Part shown: in pieces, positions 6,896-14,137 of the stretch
How positions within the stretch are numbered: the first letter of the stretch is position 1
How the letters are laid out: each line of letters opens with the position of its first letter
The notes under the pieces: generated by a model
What the model was told of the DNA's origin: nothing
Database searches by the model: none
Seen by the model: the letters and a program-made list of their open reading frames with translations, nothing else
Assembly (NCBI GenBank): GCA_045657105.1
Contig: JAZOSN010000046.1
Location: 1 to 19,824 of the forward strand
Reading direction: 5' to 3'
DNA: 19,824 nucleotides
From: SIG672 sp045657105
Lineage (GTDB): Bacteria > Bacillota > Clostridia > Oscillospirales > CAG-272
Position numbers and translations under genes: made by a program

Positions 6896-8962
6896 ATGAG
6901 AATTGCGCTTGCGGGCAATCCGAATAGCGGTAAGACCACTATGTTCAACTCTCTGACCGGACTAAGTGAAAAGGTCGGAAACTGGGCAGGCGTTACCGTT
7001 GAAAAAAAAGAACATTTAATTAAAAAGAGCTATTATAACGGCTCTGACGAGCTTATTGCGGTCGACCTTCCGGGCGCTTATTCGATGTCGCCCTTTACAT
7101 CGGAGGAGAGCGTTACGAGTGCTTACGTAAAGACCGAAAATCCCGATGCAATAATCAACATCGTTGATGCTACCAATCTTAGCCGTAGCCTCTTCTTTAC
7201 GACTCAGCTCCTCGAGCTCGGTATTCCTGTCGTAATTGCTCTTAACAAGACTGATATTAACAAGAAAAGGGAAACTAAAATAAACGTTTCCGCGCTTTCC
7301 GAAAAGCTCGGTTGCCCTGTATTCGAAACTGTTTCGACGTCGTCCAAGGGACTTAAAGAGGTAGTAGCGGCGGCAATTTCGATCATCGGAAAGGCTCAGA
7401 ATGCTCCTTATACACAAGGAGATATAGACCTCACCAATAAAAATACTGTCATTGAAGCGGATAAAAAGCGTTTTGACTTCGTAAATACGATCGTTAAAGA
7501 CGTAGAGAAGAGAACGGTTTTTACTAGGGATAAAAACGCTCAGGACAAGATCGACGCCATTCTTACAAACAAATGGCTTGGAATTCCGATCTTTGCCGTC
7601 GTTATGTTCCTTGTGTTCCAGATCTCTCAGGCATGGCTTGGAACATGGATAGCCGAAGGTTACGTTTTCAACGAAGGAACGGACAAAGAGCTTGTAATTC
7701 CCGGTCTGGTTACGCTTATTGATATGTTCGGCGAGTGGGTAGCAGGACTTATGGAAAATGCAAATCCGCTTCTTACCTCGATACTTGTTGACGGTATAAT
7801 CGGCGGTGTCGGCGCGGTCGTAGGATTTCTTCCTCTTGTAATGATAATGTATTTCCTTATCGCACTTCTTGAAGACTGCGGATATATGGCGCGTGCAACC
7901 GTGGTTCTTGATCCGATATTCAAAAAAGTCGGACTTTCGGGTAAATCTGTAATTCCGTTTATTATCGGTACGGGCTGTGCCATTCCGGGCGTTATGGCTT
8001 GCCGTACAATCCGTAACGAACGTGAAAGAAGGGCAACGGCTATGCTTGCGCCCTTTATGCCTTGCGGAGCAAAGCTGCCGGTTATAGCACTCTTTGCGGG
8101 CGCCTTCTTCGGAGATGCTTCCTGGGTGGGTACTCTTATGTATTTTGCAGGAATTGTGATCATATTCCTTTGCGCGCTCCTTATAAATAAGCTTACAGGT
8201 CATAAGAACAAAAAATCCTTTTTTATAATTGAACTTCCAGAATATAAAGCTCCGTCCTTCCTGAGAGCCGCAGCTTCGATGTGTCAGAGAGGCTGGGCAT
8301 ACATAGTAAAGGCGGGAACGGTTATTCTCGTTTGTAACTTCGCCGTTCAGCTTATGCAGTCCTTCTCGTGGAGCCTTACGCCCGTAGAAAATGCGGCAGA
8401 TTCGATACTCGCTACTGTTTCTACACCGTTTGCATACATAATTGCTCCCGTCGTAGGCGTTGTTGCATGGCAGCTTGCAGCGGCGGCTATCACCGGATTT
8501 ATCGCAAAAGAAAACGTTGTCGGAACGCTCGCGGTTTGCTTCGTTGGACTTGAAAACCTCATCGATACCGAAGAGCTTGCAATTATGGAGGGTGCCACAG
8601 GTGCAGAGGTTGCGGGAATTATGGCAATTACCAAGGTTGCAGCTCTCGCGTATCTCATGTTTAACCTTTTTGCACCGCCTTGCTTTGCGGCTATCGGCGC
8701 TATGAACTCCGAAATAAAGAGCAGAAAGTGGCTTTGGGCAGGTATCGGACTTCAATTCGCTGTCGGATACACCGTCGGATTTCTCACCTTCTTCTTCGGA
8801 ACACTCTTTACTTCCGGAAGCTTCGGCAAGATCTGGATGCCCATTATGGGTTGGGGAATAGTTCTCGCGATCGCGGCAATTATTACTTTCCTTATTATAA
8901 GAAAGAACAAGCAAATTAAAGCAGAATATGCTCTTAAAAGCAAGAAAAAAGTATCCGTTTAA
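6896..8962 (+). CDS. feoB: Ferrous iron transporter FeoB
   Basis: A 688-aa inner-membrane Fe2+ transporter with an N-terminal G domain. G1 is GNPNSGKT (7-14), followed by GNWAGVTVEKK as the switch region, G3 DLPG (57-60) and G4 NKTD (117-120). The membrane domain begins near residue 230 and contains the two gate repeats with conserved cysteines (GTGCAIPGVMACR and MPCGAKLP). It ends in a short basic cytoplasmic tail. ATG 6896 is chosen because AGGAGG (6883-6888) precedes it and the protein then begins right at the G1 strand. The length is normal for Firmicutes. It is followed after 33 bp by the Cys-rich associated protein. Confidence 0.96.
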   Translation: MRIALAGNPNSGKTTMFNSLTGLSEKVGNWAGVTVEKKEHLIKKSYYNGSDELIAVDLPGAYSMSPFTSEESVTSAYVKTENPDAIINIVDATNLSRSLFFTTQLLELGIPVVIALNKTDINKKRETKINVSALSEKLGCPVFETVSTSSKGLKEVVAAAISIIGKAQNAPYTQGDIDLTNKNTVIEADKKRFDFVNTIVKDVEKRTVFTRDKNAQDKIDAILTNKWLGIPIFAVVMFLVFQISQAWLGTWIAEGYVFNEGTDKELVIPGLVTLIDMFGEWVAGLMENANPLLTSILVDGIIGGVGAVVGFLPLVMIMYFLIALLEDCGYMARATVVLDPIFKKVGLSGKSVIPFIIGTGCAIPGVMACRTIRNERERRATAMLAPFMPCGAKLPVIALFAGAFFGDASWVGTLMYFAGIVIIFLCALLINKLTGHKNKKSFFIIELPEYKAPSFLRAAASMCQRGWAYIVKAGTVILVCNFAVQLMQSFSWSLTPVENAADSILATVSTPFAYIIAPVVGVVAWQLAAAAITGFIAKENVVGTLAVCFVGLENLIDTEELAIMEGATGAEVAGIMAITKVAALAYLMFNLFAPPCFAAIGAMNSEIKSRKWLWAGIGLQFAVGYTVGFLTFFFGTLFTSGSFGKIWMPIMGWGIVLAIAAIITFLIIRKNKQIKAEYALKSKKKVSV

Positions 8963-8995
8963 TATTCTGCGGCACTCGTGCAGAAAGGAGTCATC

Positions 8996-9199
8996 ATGAC
9001 AGACATAATCGTAATCGCCATTATAACACTTATTATCGGCGGTGCTATCGCTTATATTATCAAAGCAAAGAAAAGCGGAAAGAAATGCATTGGTTGTCCC
9101 GACTCTTGCTCCTGCGGCGCAACTAAAAAATACGATAACTCCGGAGTATCTTGCAGTGGCGATTGCGGCAGCTGTACCTGTTGTAACGAAAACAAATAA
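8996..9199 (+). CDS. FeoB-associated Cys-rich membrane protein
   Basis: A 67-aa protein with one N-terminal transmembrane helix (IIVIAIITLIIGGAIAYII), a basic stretch, then a cysteine-rich tail (CIGCPDSCSCG ... CSGDCGSCTCC) with nine or more cysteines. It matches the small proteins that follow feoB in many Firmicutes (FeoB_associated family); the cysteines may bind iron or other metal at the membrane, but the function is not established. AAAGGAG lies directly upstream of this ATG, which rules out a start six codons earlier. It is the last gene of the feo operon. Confidence 0.85.
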   Translation: MTDIIVIAIITLIIGGAIAYIIKAKKSGKKCIGCPDSCSCGATKKYDNSGVSCSGDCGSCTCCNENK

Positions 9200-9233
9200 C
9201 TTGTCTTAAAATATACAAATACCTTTCTACCTT

Positions 9234-9280
9234 AAAAACGGATCTCGTCGAGTAAGTCACGGCGCGATCTGTTTTTTGTT
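9234..9280 (+). terminator. Terminator of the feo operon
   Basis: A-rich CGGATC pairs with GATCTG, and an inner CGTCG/CGGCG stem extends it, followed by GTTTTTTG. A composite long stem with a T-run. Confidence 0.8.
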
Positions 9281-9291
9281 TTCAAAAGCTA

Positions 9292-9320
9292 TTGAAAAAA
9301 TCATAAGAAAATGTTATAAT
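9292..9320 (+). promoter_or_regulatory. Promoter of rbsK
   Basis: TTGAAA (9292-9297), 17 bp, TATAAT (9315-9320) with an extended TGT immediately upstream of the -10. Predicted start is near 9327. Confidence 0.75.
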
Positions 9321-9351
9321 TAGAAAAATGTAAAAGAAGGGAAGCGTCGAT

Positions 9352-10290
9352 ATGTCCAAGATCATCGTAGTAGGAAGCCTTAACGTAGATATTACCGCCT
9401 ACGCCGAGCGTTTTGCGCGCGATGGTGAAACCGTTAAGGGAAATAATATAAAATTCGGTCCGGGAGGAAAAGGCGGAAATCAGGCGAGTGCCGCGGCAAG
9501 AGCGGGCGGAGATGTCTGTATGATAGCGCGTATGGGAAAGGACTTTCTTTCAAGCGTTCTGAGCGAGCATTATAAGAATGAAGGAATTTCTGATAAATAT
9601 ATTTCTGTGAGCGATAGCGCGCCCACGGGAAGCGCAGTTATCGAGGTTAGCGCAGAAAACGGTCAGAACAAGATAGTAGTTATAGCAGGAGCAAACGCCG
9701 AACTTTCGGCAGAAAACGTAAGGGAAGCAGAGCAGGAGTTTGAGGACGCCGATATATTCCTCACCCAGCTCGAAACAGGCTTTGAGCCTATACGCGAAGG
9801 TATACGCCTTGCCAAGAAATACTCGACGCCTGTTATACTTAATCCTGCGCCTCTCCAAAAAATACCAAATGACATTTTGGCAGAAATTGACTATTTCACA
9901 CCAAACGAAACCGAAGCGGAGTTTTATTCGGGAATAAGAATAGAGTCTGACGAGGACACCGAGAAGGCAGCACAGGAAATAATGAAGCTCGGTGTAAAGA
10001 ACGTGATTATCACGCTCGGCAAGAGAGGCGTTTATTTCTCGAACGGAGAAGAGAAGTTCTTCGTAGGTACAAAGCTCCTACAAGCAGTTGATACGACAGG
10101 AGCAGGTGATGCCTTTAACGGCGGACTTGCAGTTGCGCTTGGCGAAAATATGGATATAGAAACTGCTCTTAAATTTGCCAACTGTGCAGGCTCGATCTCG
10201 GTTACCAGATACGGTGCCGCAACGTCAGGTGCGAGCAGAGATGAAATAAAGGCTATGATGAAGGATTTTTATAAAACTGAAATCAAGTGA
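9352..10290 (+). CDS. rbsK: Ribokinase
   Basis: A 312-aa PfkB-family sugar kinase, most likely phosphorylating D-ribose to ribose 5-phosphate. Motifs are GSLNVDI at the N-terminus, GPGGKGGNQA at 36-45 (PfkB signature 1, with the ribokinase GGKGxNQA form), NETEAE near 185, and DTTGAGDAFNGG beginning at residue 247 with the catalytic Asp253. GGGAAG precedes the ATG. It is monocistronic, with its own extended -10 promoter and a strong terminator, and no rbs transporter or RbsR neighbour is visible, so another PfkB substrate is possible. Confidence 0.9.
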   Translation: MSKIIVVGSLNVDITAYAERFARDGETVKGNNIKFGPGGKGGNQASAAARAGGDVCMIARMGKDFLSSVLSEHYKNEGISDKYISVSDSAPTGSAVIEVSAENGQNKIVVIAGANAELSAENVREAEQEFEDADIFLTQLETGFEPIREGIRLAKKYSTPVILNPAPLQKIPNDILAEIDYFTPNETEAEFYSGIRIESDEDTEKAAQEIMKLGVKNVIITLGKRGVYFSNGEEKFFVGTKLLQAVDTTGAGDAFNGGLAVALGENMDIETALKFANCAGSISVTRYGAATSGASRDEIKAMMKDFYKTEIK

Positions 10291-10298
10291 ATAAGAGA

Positions 10299-10336
10299 AA
10301 ACCGCAGGTCAGAATTGACTTGCGGTTGATTTTTTT
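10299..10336 (+). terminator. Terminator of rbsK
   Basis: AACCGCA (10300-10306) with TGCGGTT (10321-10327), extended inward through a G-U pair and GTCA/TGAC around a GAAT loop, then TTTTTTT. A 12-bp stem. Confidence 0.9.
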
Positions 10337-10339
10337 GCT

Positions 10340-10530
10340 AAAAGTGGATTTTTATCACCCAAAAGCAGAACTCGGAAATTTTTCCACCCAATATATTGTG
10401 GTTGGTGCTTGTTATATGCAAAAAATAACCTGTGGAAAACTGTTGTGGATAAATTATCGCTCCAAAAGGTTTTCCACAGGTCAAATCCACAGGGGAGAAG
10501 CGCCTTCCGGCTCTCCCTGTGGAAATATGT
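10340..10530. other. DnaA-box-like cluster in nested inverted repeats
   Basis: The 10291-10695 gap holds no credible gene. TGTGGATAA at 10444-10452 is a perfect DnaA box (minus orientation). One-mismatch variants lie at 10431-10439 (TGTGGAAAA) and 10470-10478 (TTTTCCACA), and weaker ones at 10380-10388, 10483-10491 and 10519-10527. They are arranged in two dyads: 13-bp arms at 10428-10440/10469-10481, and TCCACAGGG-type arms at 10486-10498/10512-10523. No dnaA, dnaN or rpmH is nearby, so this is not obviously oriC. It could be a DnaA-titrating site or an interspersed repeat. Confidence 0.5.
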
Positions 10531-10533
10531 TGA

Positions 10534-10561
10534 ATTATACTAAATGATTATTTAGTATAAT
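10534..10561. repeat. Perfect AT-rich inverted repeat (12-bp arms)
   Basis: ATTATACTAAAT (10534-10545) and its exact complement (10550-10561) flank a GATT spacer. Each arm ends in TATAAT on one strand, but no -35 is correctly spaced. It sits right beside the DnaA-box cluster. Confidence 0.7.
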
Positions 10562-10585
10562 AGAGGGGAGTGGAAAGCGGCAAAA

Positions 10586-10625
10586 AGGTCCCCTGAGGGT
10601 CCCCCGGGCGCCAAAGTCCCCCGAT
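10586..10625. repeat. GC-rich GTCCCC(C) repeats
   Basis: Three GTCCCC or GTCCCCC copies at about 10589, 10599 and 10616, interleaved with CCCTGAGGG and CCCCCGGGCG palindromic segments. Compositionally unlike the flanks, possibly part of an interspersed repeat. No function is assigned. Confidence 0.4.
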
Positions 10626-10642
10626 AAGCCTACAAATACAAG

Positions 10643-10678
10643 AAAACACCGCAAACGCTGATTTGTCTGCGGTGTTTT
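10643..10678 (-). terminator. Terminator of the isomerase gene
   Basis: AAAACACCGCA (10643-10653) pairs perfectly with TGCGGTGTTTT (10668-10678) over a 14-nt loop; on the minus strand the stem ends in TTTTCTT. It could work in both directions. Confidence 0.8.
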
Positions 10679-10695
10679 AAATTTTAATTTGAATT

Positions 10696-11559
10696 TCAGT
10701 TTTCTGCTATGATCTTTCTGAGATACTCGGCAGCAGTTACGATGTCCTTTGCAGGATCGGTTCCAACCTCACGTTCGATTGTAAGGTATCCTTTATAACC
10801 TATATCCTCGTACGCTTTAAGCAGTCCTACAAAATCTACACTGCCTGTTCCGAGCGGAACTTCACGGAACGATCTCCCTTTGGGTGCGTTCGGATCCTCA
10901 ACGATGTGCGGTACTACGCGGTAGATGATCTCAGGATCTCTGTAAAATATATGTACGCCGTCCTTGGCGTGTGTGTGTACGATATAATCCTTTAAGGTAT
11001 AAACTCCTTTTACAGGATCCGATTTTGTTACCATAACAAGATTGGCCGGATCGTAGTTTACGGCTACGCCTTTCGATCCGAGGCTATCCAAAAACCCTTT
11101 GAGAACATCAGGCGTTTCAGGACCTGTTTCAACTGCAAAATGAGCGTCCATAGAATCTGCAAATTCTGCAAGCTCAAAGCAAGCCGCCTGCATTATCTTG
11201 TATCTCTCGTGTCCGGGATTTTCAGGAACTACGCCTATATGTGTGGTTACGATGTTCGTACCGACTTCCTTGGCGAAATTCAGGATTTTCTTCGACGTTT
11301 CGATAAGCTCGGGGTTAATTTCGGGGTTTCCGAAGCCTCTGCCGAGATCTCCGCATATAGCAGATACTTCAAGTCCGTTGTCAGAAAGCAAGCTTTTGAC
11401 CTCGGAAATCTTGCTCGGAGTCAGATTTTCGGGTGCAAGCTCGCCTTTGGATGCATACATCTGAACGCCGTTTGCGCCGCATTCTGCCGCCTTTCTGATA
11501 GCTTCTGCGACGGTGGTTCTGAACGAGTCCGTGATAATTCCTATCGGAAAATTATACAT
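10696..11559 (-). CDS. Sugar phosphate isomerase/epimerase (TIM barrel)
   Basis: A 287-aa member of the xylose isomerase-like/AP endonuclease 2 TIM-barrel family. The four metal-binding positions of the family appear in order: Glu144 (AVETGPE), Asp170 (VNYDPANL), His197 (VHTHAKDG) and Glu262 (LTIEREVG). The central THIG near 106-109 fits a barrel strand. No signal peptide is visible. The minus-strand leader has GAGAGGG about 11 bases before the ATG. It has its own terminator and no metabolic neighbours, so the substrate (often inositol-, tagatose- or hydroxypyruvate-type compounds in relatives) cannot be named. Confidence 0.85.
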   Translation of the reverse strand: MYNFPIGIITDSFRTTVAEAIRKAAECGANGVQMYASKGELAPENLTPSKISEVKSLLSDNGLEVSAICGDLGRGFGNPEINPELIETSKKILNFAKEVGTNIVTTHIGVVPENPGHERYKIMQAACFELAEFADSMDAHFAVETGPETPDVLKGFLDSLGSKGVAVNYDPANLVMVTKSDPVKGVYTLKDYIVHTHAKDGVHIFYRDPEIIYRVVPHIVEDPNAPKGRSFREVPLGTGSVDFVGLLKAYEDIGYKGYLTIEREVGTDPAKDIVTAAEYLRKIIAEN

Positions 11560-11593
11560 AACTTCAAGCCCTCTCTTTTTTGATTAGTGTATT

Positions 11594-11618
11594 AAAATGC
11601 CGTAATTATCGGCGTTTT
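11594..11618 (-). terminator. Probable terminator of the folate operon
   Basis: AAAATGCCG (11594-11602) pairs with CGGCGTTTT (11610-11618), one G-U, loop of seven. It lies about 40 bp past the 112-aa gene and reads as hairpin plus TTTT on the minus strand. Confidence 0.5.
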
Positions 11619-11626
11619 GACAGATA

Positions 11627-11656
11627 TTCACTATTTTAATATATTAAAACAGTGAA
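11627..11656. promoter_or_regulatory. 30-bp near-perfect palindrome
   Basis: TTCACT-a-TTTTAATATATTAAAA-c-AGTGAA: each half mirrors the other except at one position pair (11633/11650). It lies between the 112-aa gene and the isomerase gene, some 70-100 bp upstream of the isomerase start. Its symmetry suggests a dimeric repressor site. No T-run follows, so it is not a normal terminator. Confidence 0.45.
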
Positions 11657-11658
11657 GT

Positions 11659-11997
11659 TTATCTTTTATAATCCGACATTAACGTTTCGTATTCGAATAT
11701 CTGATTTGCGGTTATATTTATCTCGCGCGGCATTTGCGGTGAGCGCATTATCTCATACAGAGCGTGCATTTCAAGTCCCATATCGAATACCGCAAAAGCG
11801 GCAAGAACGCGCCTTCTGAATACGTCTTTTCGCATATTATCGGGACATTTATCAAAAACATTTCGATTTCTTTGCTTATACGCGTAGAAATGCTCGACAA
11901 ACAGACGTTTCCCTATTTTATTTAGTTGTGCAAGGAGATATTCATATTCAATGTCAGAAAGCGGACGAAGATCTCCAAATTCATATGGCGCATACAT
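11659..11997 (-). CDS. Hypothetical protein, last gene of the folate operon
   Basis: A 112-aa protein I do not recognise. It is rich in aromatic and charged residues, probably mostly helical (YEYLLAQLNKIGKRLFVEHFYAYKQ segment), with no signal peptide, transmembrane helix or known motif. Translation begins one base after the folC stop codon, so it is almost certainly translationally coupled to folC; there is no good Shine-Dalgarno of its own. That coupling and the downstream hairpin make it a genuine gene rather than a chance ORF. Any link to folate metabolism is inferred only from position. Confidence 0.65.
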   Translation of the reverse strand: MYAPYEFGDLRPLSDIEYEYLLAQLNKIGKRLFVEHFYAYKQRNRNVFDKCPDNMRKDVFRRRVLAAFAVFDMGLEMHALYEIMRSPQMPREINITANQIFEYETLMSDYKR

Positions 11998-11998
11998 A

Positions 11999-13300
11999 TT
12001 ATAAATCTCGCTTTTTCTTGGCAGTTATCGCATTTTTCACTTCGTTATACATATAAAGCGAACCAAGTGCAACTATCGGATCTCCGGTGCTCAATGCCAC
12101 TAAAAACGCCTTATTTACCGCATCGCTTACGCTACTGCAAGCGACGGAGCTTACACCGAGTCCGTCATATATTTCGGCGAGCGCGACAGGATCGAGAGCT
12201 CGCGGATTATCGGGCTTTAACGTGAAGACAGACGAGGCAACACCTGCAACGGCTCCAACCATCTCAGAGTAGCTTTTATCTGCCATAACTCCGGTAATAA
12301 TTATAACCCTTTTATCTGCGAAATAATGCTTTATACTGCGAACGCTCTCGGCAACTCCTTGCGGATTATGAGCGCCGTCAAAGAATACGAGTGGCTTGTC
12401 CGAAAGCTTTTCGAAACGCGCCTTCCAGAGCGTTTTTTCAAGTCCTGTGGCGATTGCTTCATCGGATATTACGTACCCAAGCCCGCGTAAAATATCGATA
12501 GCTTCAAGTACATTTGCCGCATTCTGCGGTTGATAAAGTCCGAGAAGCGGAATTTTTACGTCTTTATGATCCTTATAGTCAAAAATGCTGCCGTCGAGCG
12601 ACGAGGATCTCAGTTTGAGCGAAGAAATATCGGTCGTATAGAGAGGGGAATTATGACTGTCTGCATGAAGGGAAATGACGTTTTTTATCTCTTCCCTATC
12701 CTTCTCAGCTGAGGCACAACCGAGCAGTACCGGTCTTCCCTCTTTTATTATACCTGCTTTTTCGGCGGCTATCTGTGAAACGGTATCTCCGAGAATAGCG
12801 GTATGATCGAGCGCAATTCCTGTTATTACCGAAAGTACGGGATCTTTTATTATATTGGTCGCATCAAGTCTGCCACCGAGTCCTACTTCAAGAACGACTA
12901 TATCACAGAAATTCCTTTTAAAATAAAGCATAGCTACCGCACATATAAGCTCAAATTCGGTAGGCGGATCTTCCATTTTATCGGCAATTTCACTCACCTG
13001 AAAGGTGAGCTCTGCGAGCTCCGAGTCAGTGATATTTTCGCCGTTTATCATCATTCTTTCGTTGAAATTTTCTATATACGGAGAGGTAAAAAGACCTGTT
13101 TTAAGCCCCGTTTCTTTAAGAATTGAAGAAAGCATAGCGCAAAACGAGCCTTTTCCGTTCGTTCCGCCGACGTGTATGAATTTGAGAGAGTCCTGCGGAT
13201 TGCCAAGCTTCCCGAGAAGCTCGGTAACTCTCGAAAGACCGGGACGGCTACCGCGCCAATCTATTGAATGTATATATGATATTGCCTCTTCGTAGGTCAT
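11999..13300 (-). CDS. folC: Bifunctional folylpolyglutamate/dihydrofolate synthase
   Basis: A 433-aa Mur-ligase-family enzyme that adds glutamates to folates (and, in bifunctional forms, glutamate to dihydropteroate). The ATP loop is GGTNGKGS at 45-52. SPYIENFNERMMINGENI follows near 73, LEVGLGGRLDATNII near 140, DHTAILG near 169, and the C-terminal-domain motif FDGAHNPQG near 310. Its start is 10 bp after the folT stop. Together folT and folC import folates and trap them as polyglutamates, and both lie under the same riboswitch-like leader. The Shine-Dalgarno is weak, suggesting coupling to folT. Confidence 0.95.
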   Translation of the reverse strand: MTYEEAISYIHSIDWRGSRPGLSRVTELLGKLGNPQDSLKFIHVGGTNGKGSFCAMLSSILKETGLKTGLFTSPYIENFNERMMINGENITDSELAELTFQVSEIADKMEDPPTEFELICAVAMLYFKRNFCDIVVLEVGLGGRLDATNIIKDPVLSVITGIALDHTAILGDTVSQIAAEKAGIIKEGRPVLLGCASAEKDREEIKNVISLHADSHNSPLYTTDISSLKLRSSSLDGSIFDYKDHKDVKIPLLGLYQPQNAANVLEAIDILRGLGYVISDEAIATGLEKTLWKARFEKLSDKPLVFFDGAHNPQGVAESVRSIKHYFADKRVIIITGVMADKSYSEMVGAVAGVASSVFTLKPDNPRALDPVALAEIYDGLGVSSVACSSVSDAVNKAFLVALSTGDPIVALGSLYMYNEVKNAITAKKKRDL

Positions 13301-13310
13301 ATTTTTTAGC

Positions 13311-13859
13311 TCAGTCTTTCTTTATAATTTGCTTTTCGAGCAGAGATACAATGTACTTATTTTTTAATAATGCATAGATTATAGCAGTTTCGCAGGTCGA
13401 AATCGCGAGATAAAGCGGTATTCTGAGAAGCAGTATCGAGGCGTCGTATCTCCAAAACAGGTACAGTCCGAAGCTTTTAATTATCATACTTCCGACAATA
13501 TGCGAAAGAAATACCGAAAGTGCGCTTTGAAGAAATTTATATTTTCTCACGCGTCTTGAAACAAGTCCGGAGATTATTCCGATAGTTGCCGCTCCGAGCA
13601 TAATTATCGGATTAAGCGCGGGATTTGGCGAGATAAGACAGCTTATTACGTCGGAAAGCACCGCAACTATCGCACCTATGACAGGTCCGTAGATAATACC
13701 CGAAAGTATTATCGGAACATTTTCGAACGTAATACGTATTGCACCGACGGTGAGATAGGTCTTGCATATCCAACCTATAACGACGCTTAGCCCGATCAGG
13801 AGTCCGAGCGTAGTTATCATTCTGGTAGCAGAAAGGTGATCGTGTCTTTTATTTTGCAC
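13311..13859 (-). CDS. folT: Folate ECF transporter S component FolT
   Basis: A 182-aa integral membrane protein with about five to six hydrophobic helices, matching the size and pattern of ECF S components. The segment VGAIRITFENVPIILSGIIYGPVIGAIVAVLSD is the FolT-like region that contributes to folate binding. It would work with a shared ECF module (EcfA1/A2/T) encoded elsewhere. Translation starts at GTG 13859, ten bases after AGGAGG. That AGGAGG is the 3' arm of a 9-bp hairpin in the leader, so initiation can be masked. Identity is strengthened by folC immediately downstream and the THF-riboswitch-like leader upstream. Confidence 0.88.
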   Translation of the reverse strand: MQNKRHDHLSATRMITTLGLLIGLSVVIGWICKTYLTVGAIRITFENVPIILSGIIYGPVIGAIVAVLSDVISCLISPNPALNPIIMLGAATIGIISGLVSRRVRKYKFLQSALSVFLSHIVGSMIIKSFGLYLFWRYDASILLLRIPLYLAISTCETAIIYALLKNKYIVSLLEKQIIKKD

Positions 13860-13869
13860 AAAAAATAAA

Positions 13870-13905
13870 CCTCCTTTACCGCTTTTGCTTGTACAGTAAA
13901 GGAGA
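13870..13905 (-). promoter_or_regulatory. Shine-Dalgarno-sequestering hairpin of folT
   Basis: On the minus strand CTCCTTTAC (13904-13896) pairs perfectly with GTAAAGGAG (13879-13871), which contains most of the folT ribosome binding site. It is the likely expression platform of the upstream aptamer. The following T-rich run would also let it act as a terminator. Confidence 0.75.
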
Positions 13906-13968
13906 TCATAGTATATTTAATCTTCTCGTACGGCGCAAATAAAGACTTGTGCCGTGATCTGTGCAACT

Positions 13969-14078
13969 GGGAAGCGGGATGCAGAGCCTGAACCGCAAAT
14001 CGCATTATACCTGCAATTTTTCGTTCTCCCGACAACTCCCTGTTCGGGGGACACTTGACGAACAAGCTCTTACTCTTC
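13969..14078 (-). ncRNA. THF (folate) riboswitch-like aptamer upstream of folT
   Basis: The leader between a strong promoter and folT carries the elements I recall for the tetrahydrofolate riboswitch: GAGTA near 14074, CGTCAAGTGT (14060-14051), GGGAGTTGTC (14040-14031), ACGAAAA near 14023, GCGG and the closing GCATCCCGCTTCC (13982-13970). Helices fit: GGGA/TCCC, CGGGA (14031-14027)/TCCCG (13979-13975) and TGCAG (14015-14011)/CTGCA (13984-13980). The next genes are folT and folC, the expected regulon. I matched it from memory, not by a covariance search; a different leader RNA is the main alternative. Confidence 0.78.
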
Positions 14079-14085
14079 AAAACTT

Positions 14086-14113
14086 ATTATAGCACAGAGA
14101 TTTAAAAAGTCAA
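14086..14113 (-). promoter_or_regulatory. Promoter of the folT-folC operon
   Basis: TTGACT (14113-14108), 16 bp, TATAAT (14091-14086) with an extended TGC before the -10, on the minus strand. Start is near 14078, giving a leader of about 219 nt. Confidence 0.8.
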
Positions 14114-14137
14114 TAATAAATTCAAAACTTTGCCAAA

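Noticed and set aside
7016..8914. A 632-codon open frame on the minus strand opposite feoB
   Set aside because: It mirrors the codon pattern of feoB, is full of Cys/Arg/Asn-rich nonsense-like sequence, has no motif, and feoB is certain.
10287..10547. An 86-codon + frame through the rbsK terminator and DnaA-box cluster
   Set aside because: It overlaps the rbsK stop, runs through a strong terminator and has no homology-like features; the region is better explained as non-coding.
10340..10561. Calling this region the chromosomal origin oriC
   Set aside because: No dnaA/dnaN/rpmH/recF neighbourhood and no skew data; only a DnaA-box cluster can be claimed.
13817..14080. An 87-codon minus frame upstream of folT
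   Set aside because: It coincides with the structured riboswitch-like leader; no ribosome binding site and no protein-like composition.
13870..14090. 6S RNA or T-box as the identity of the folT leader
   Set aside because: No closing stem of 6S RNA and no T-box TGGNACCGCG element; the THF-riboswitch elements and folate genes fit better.
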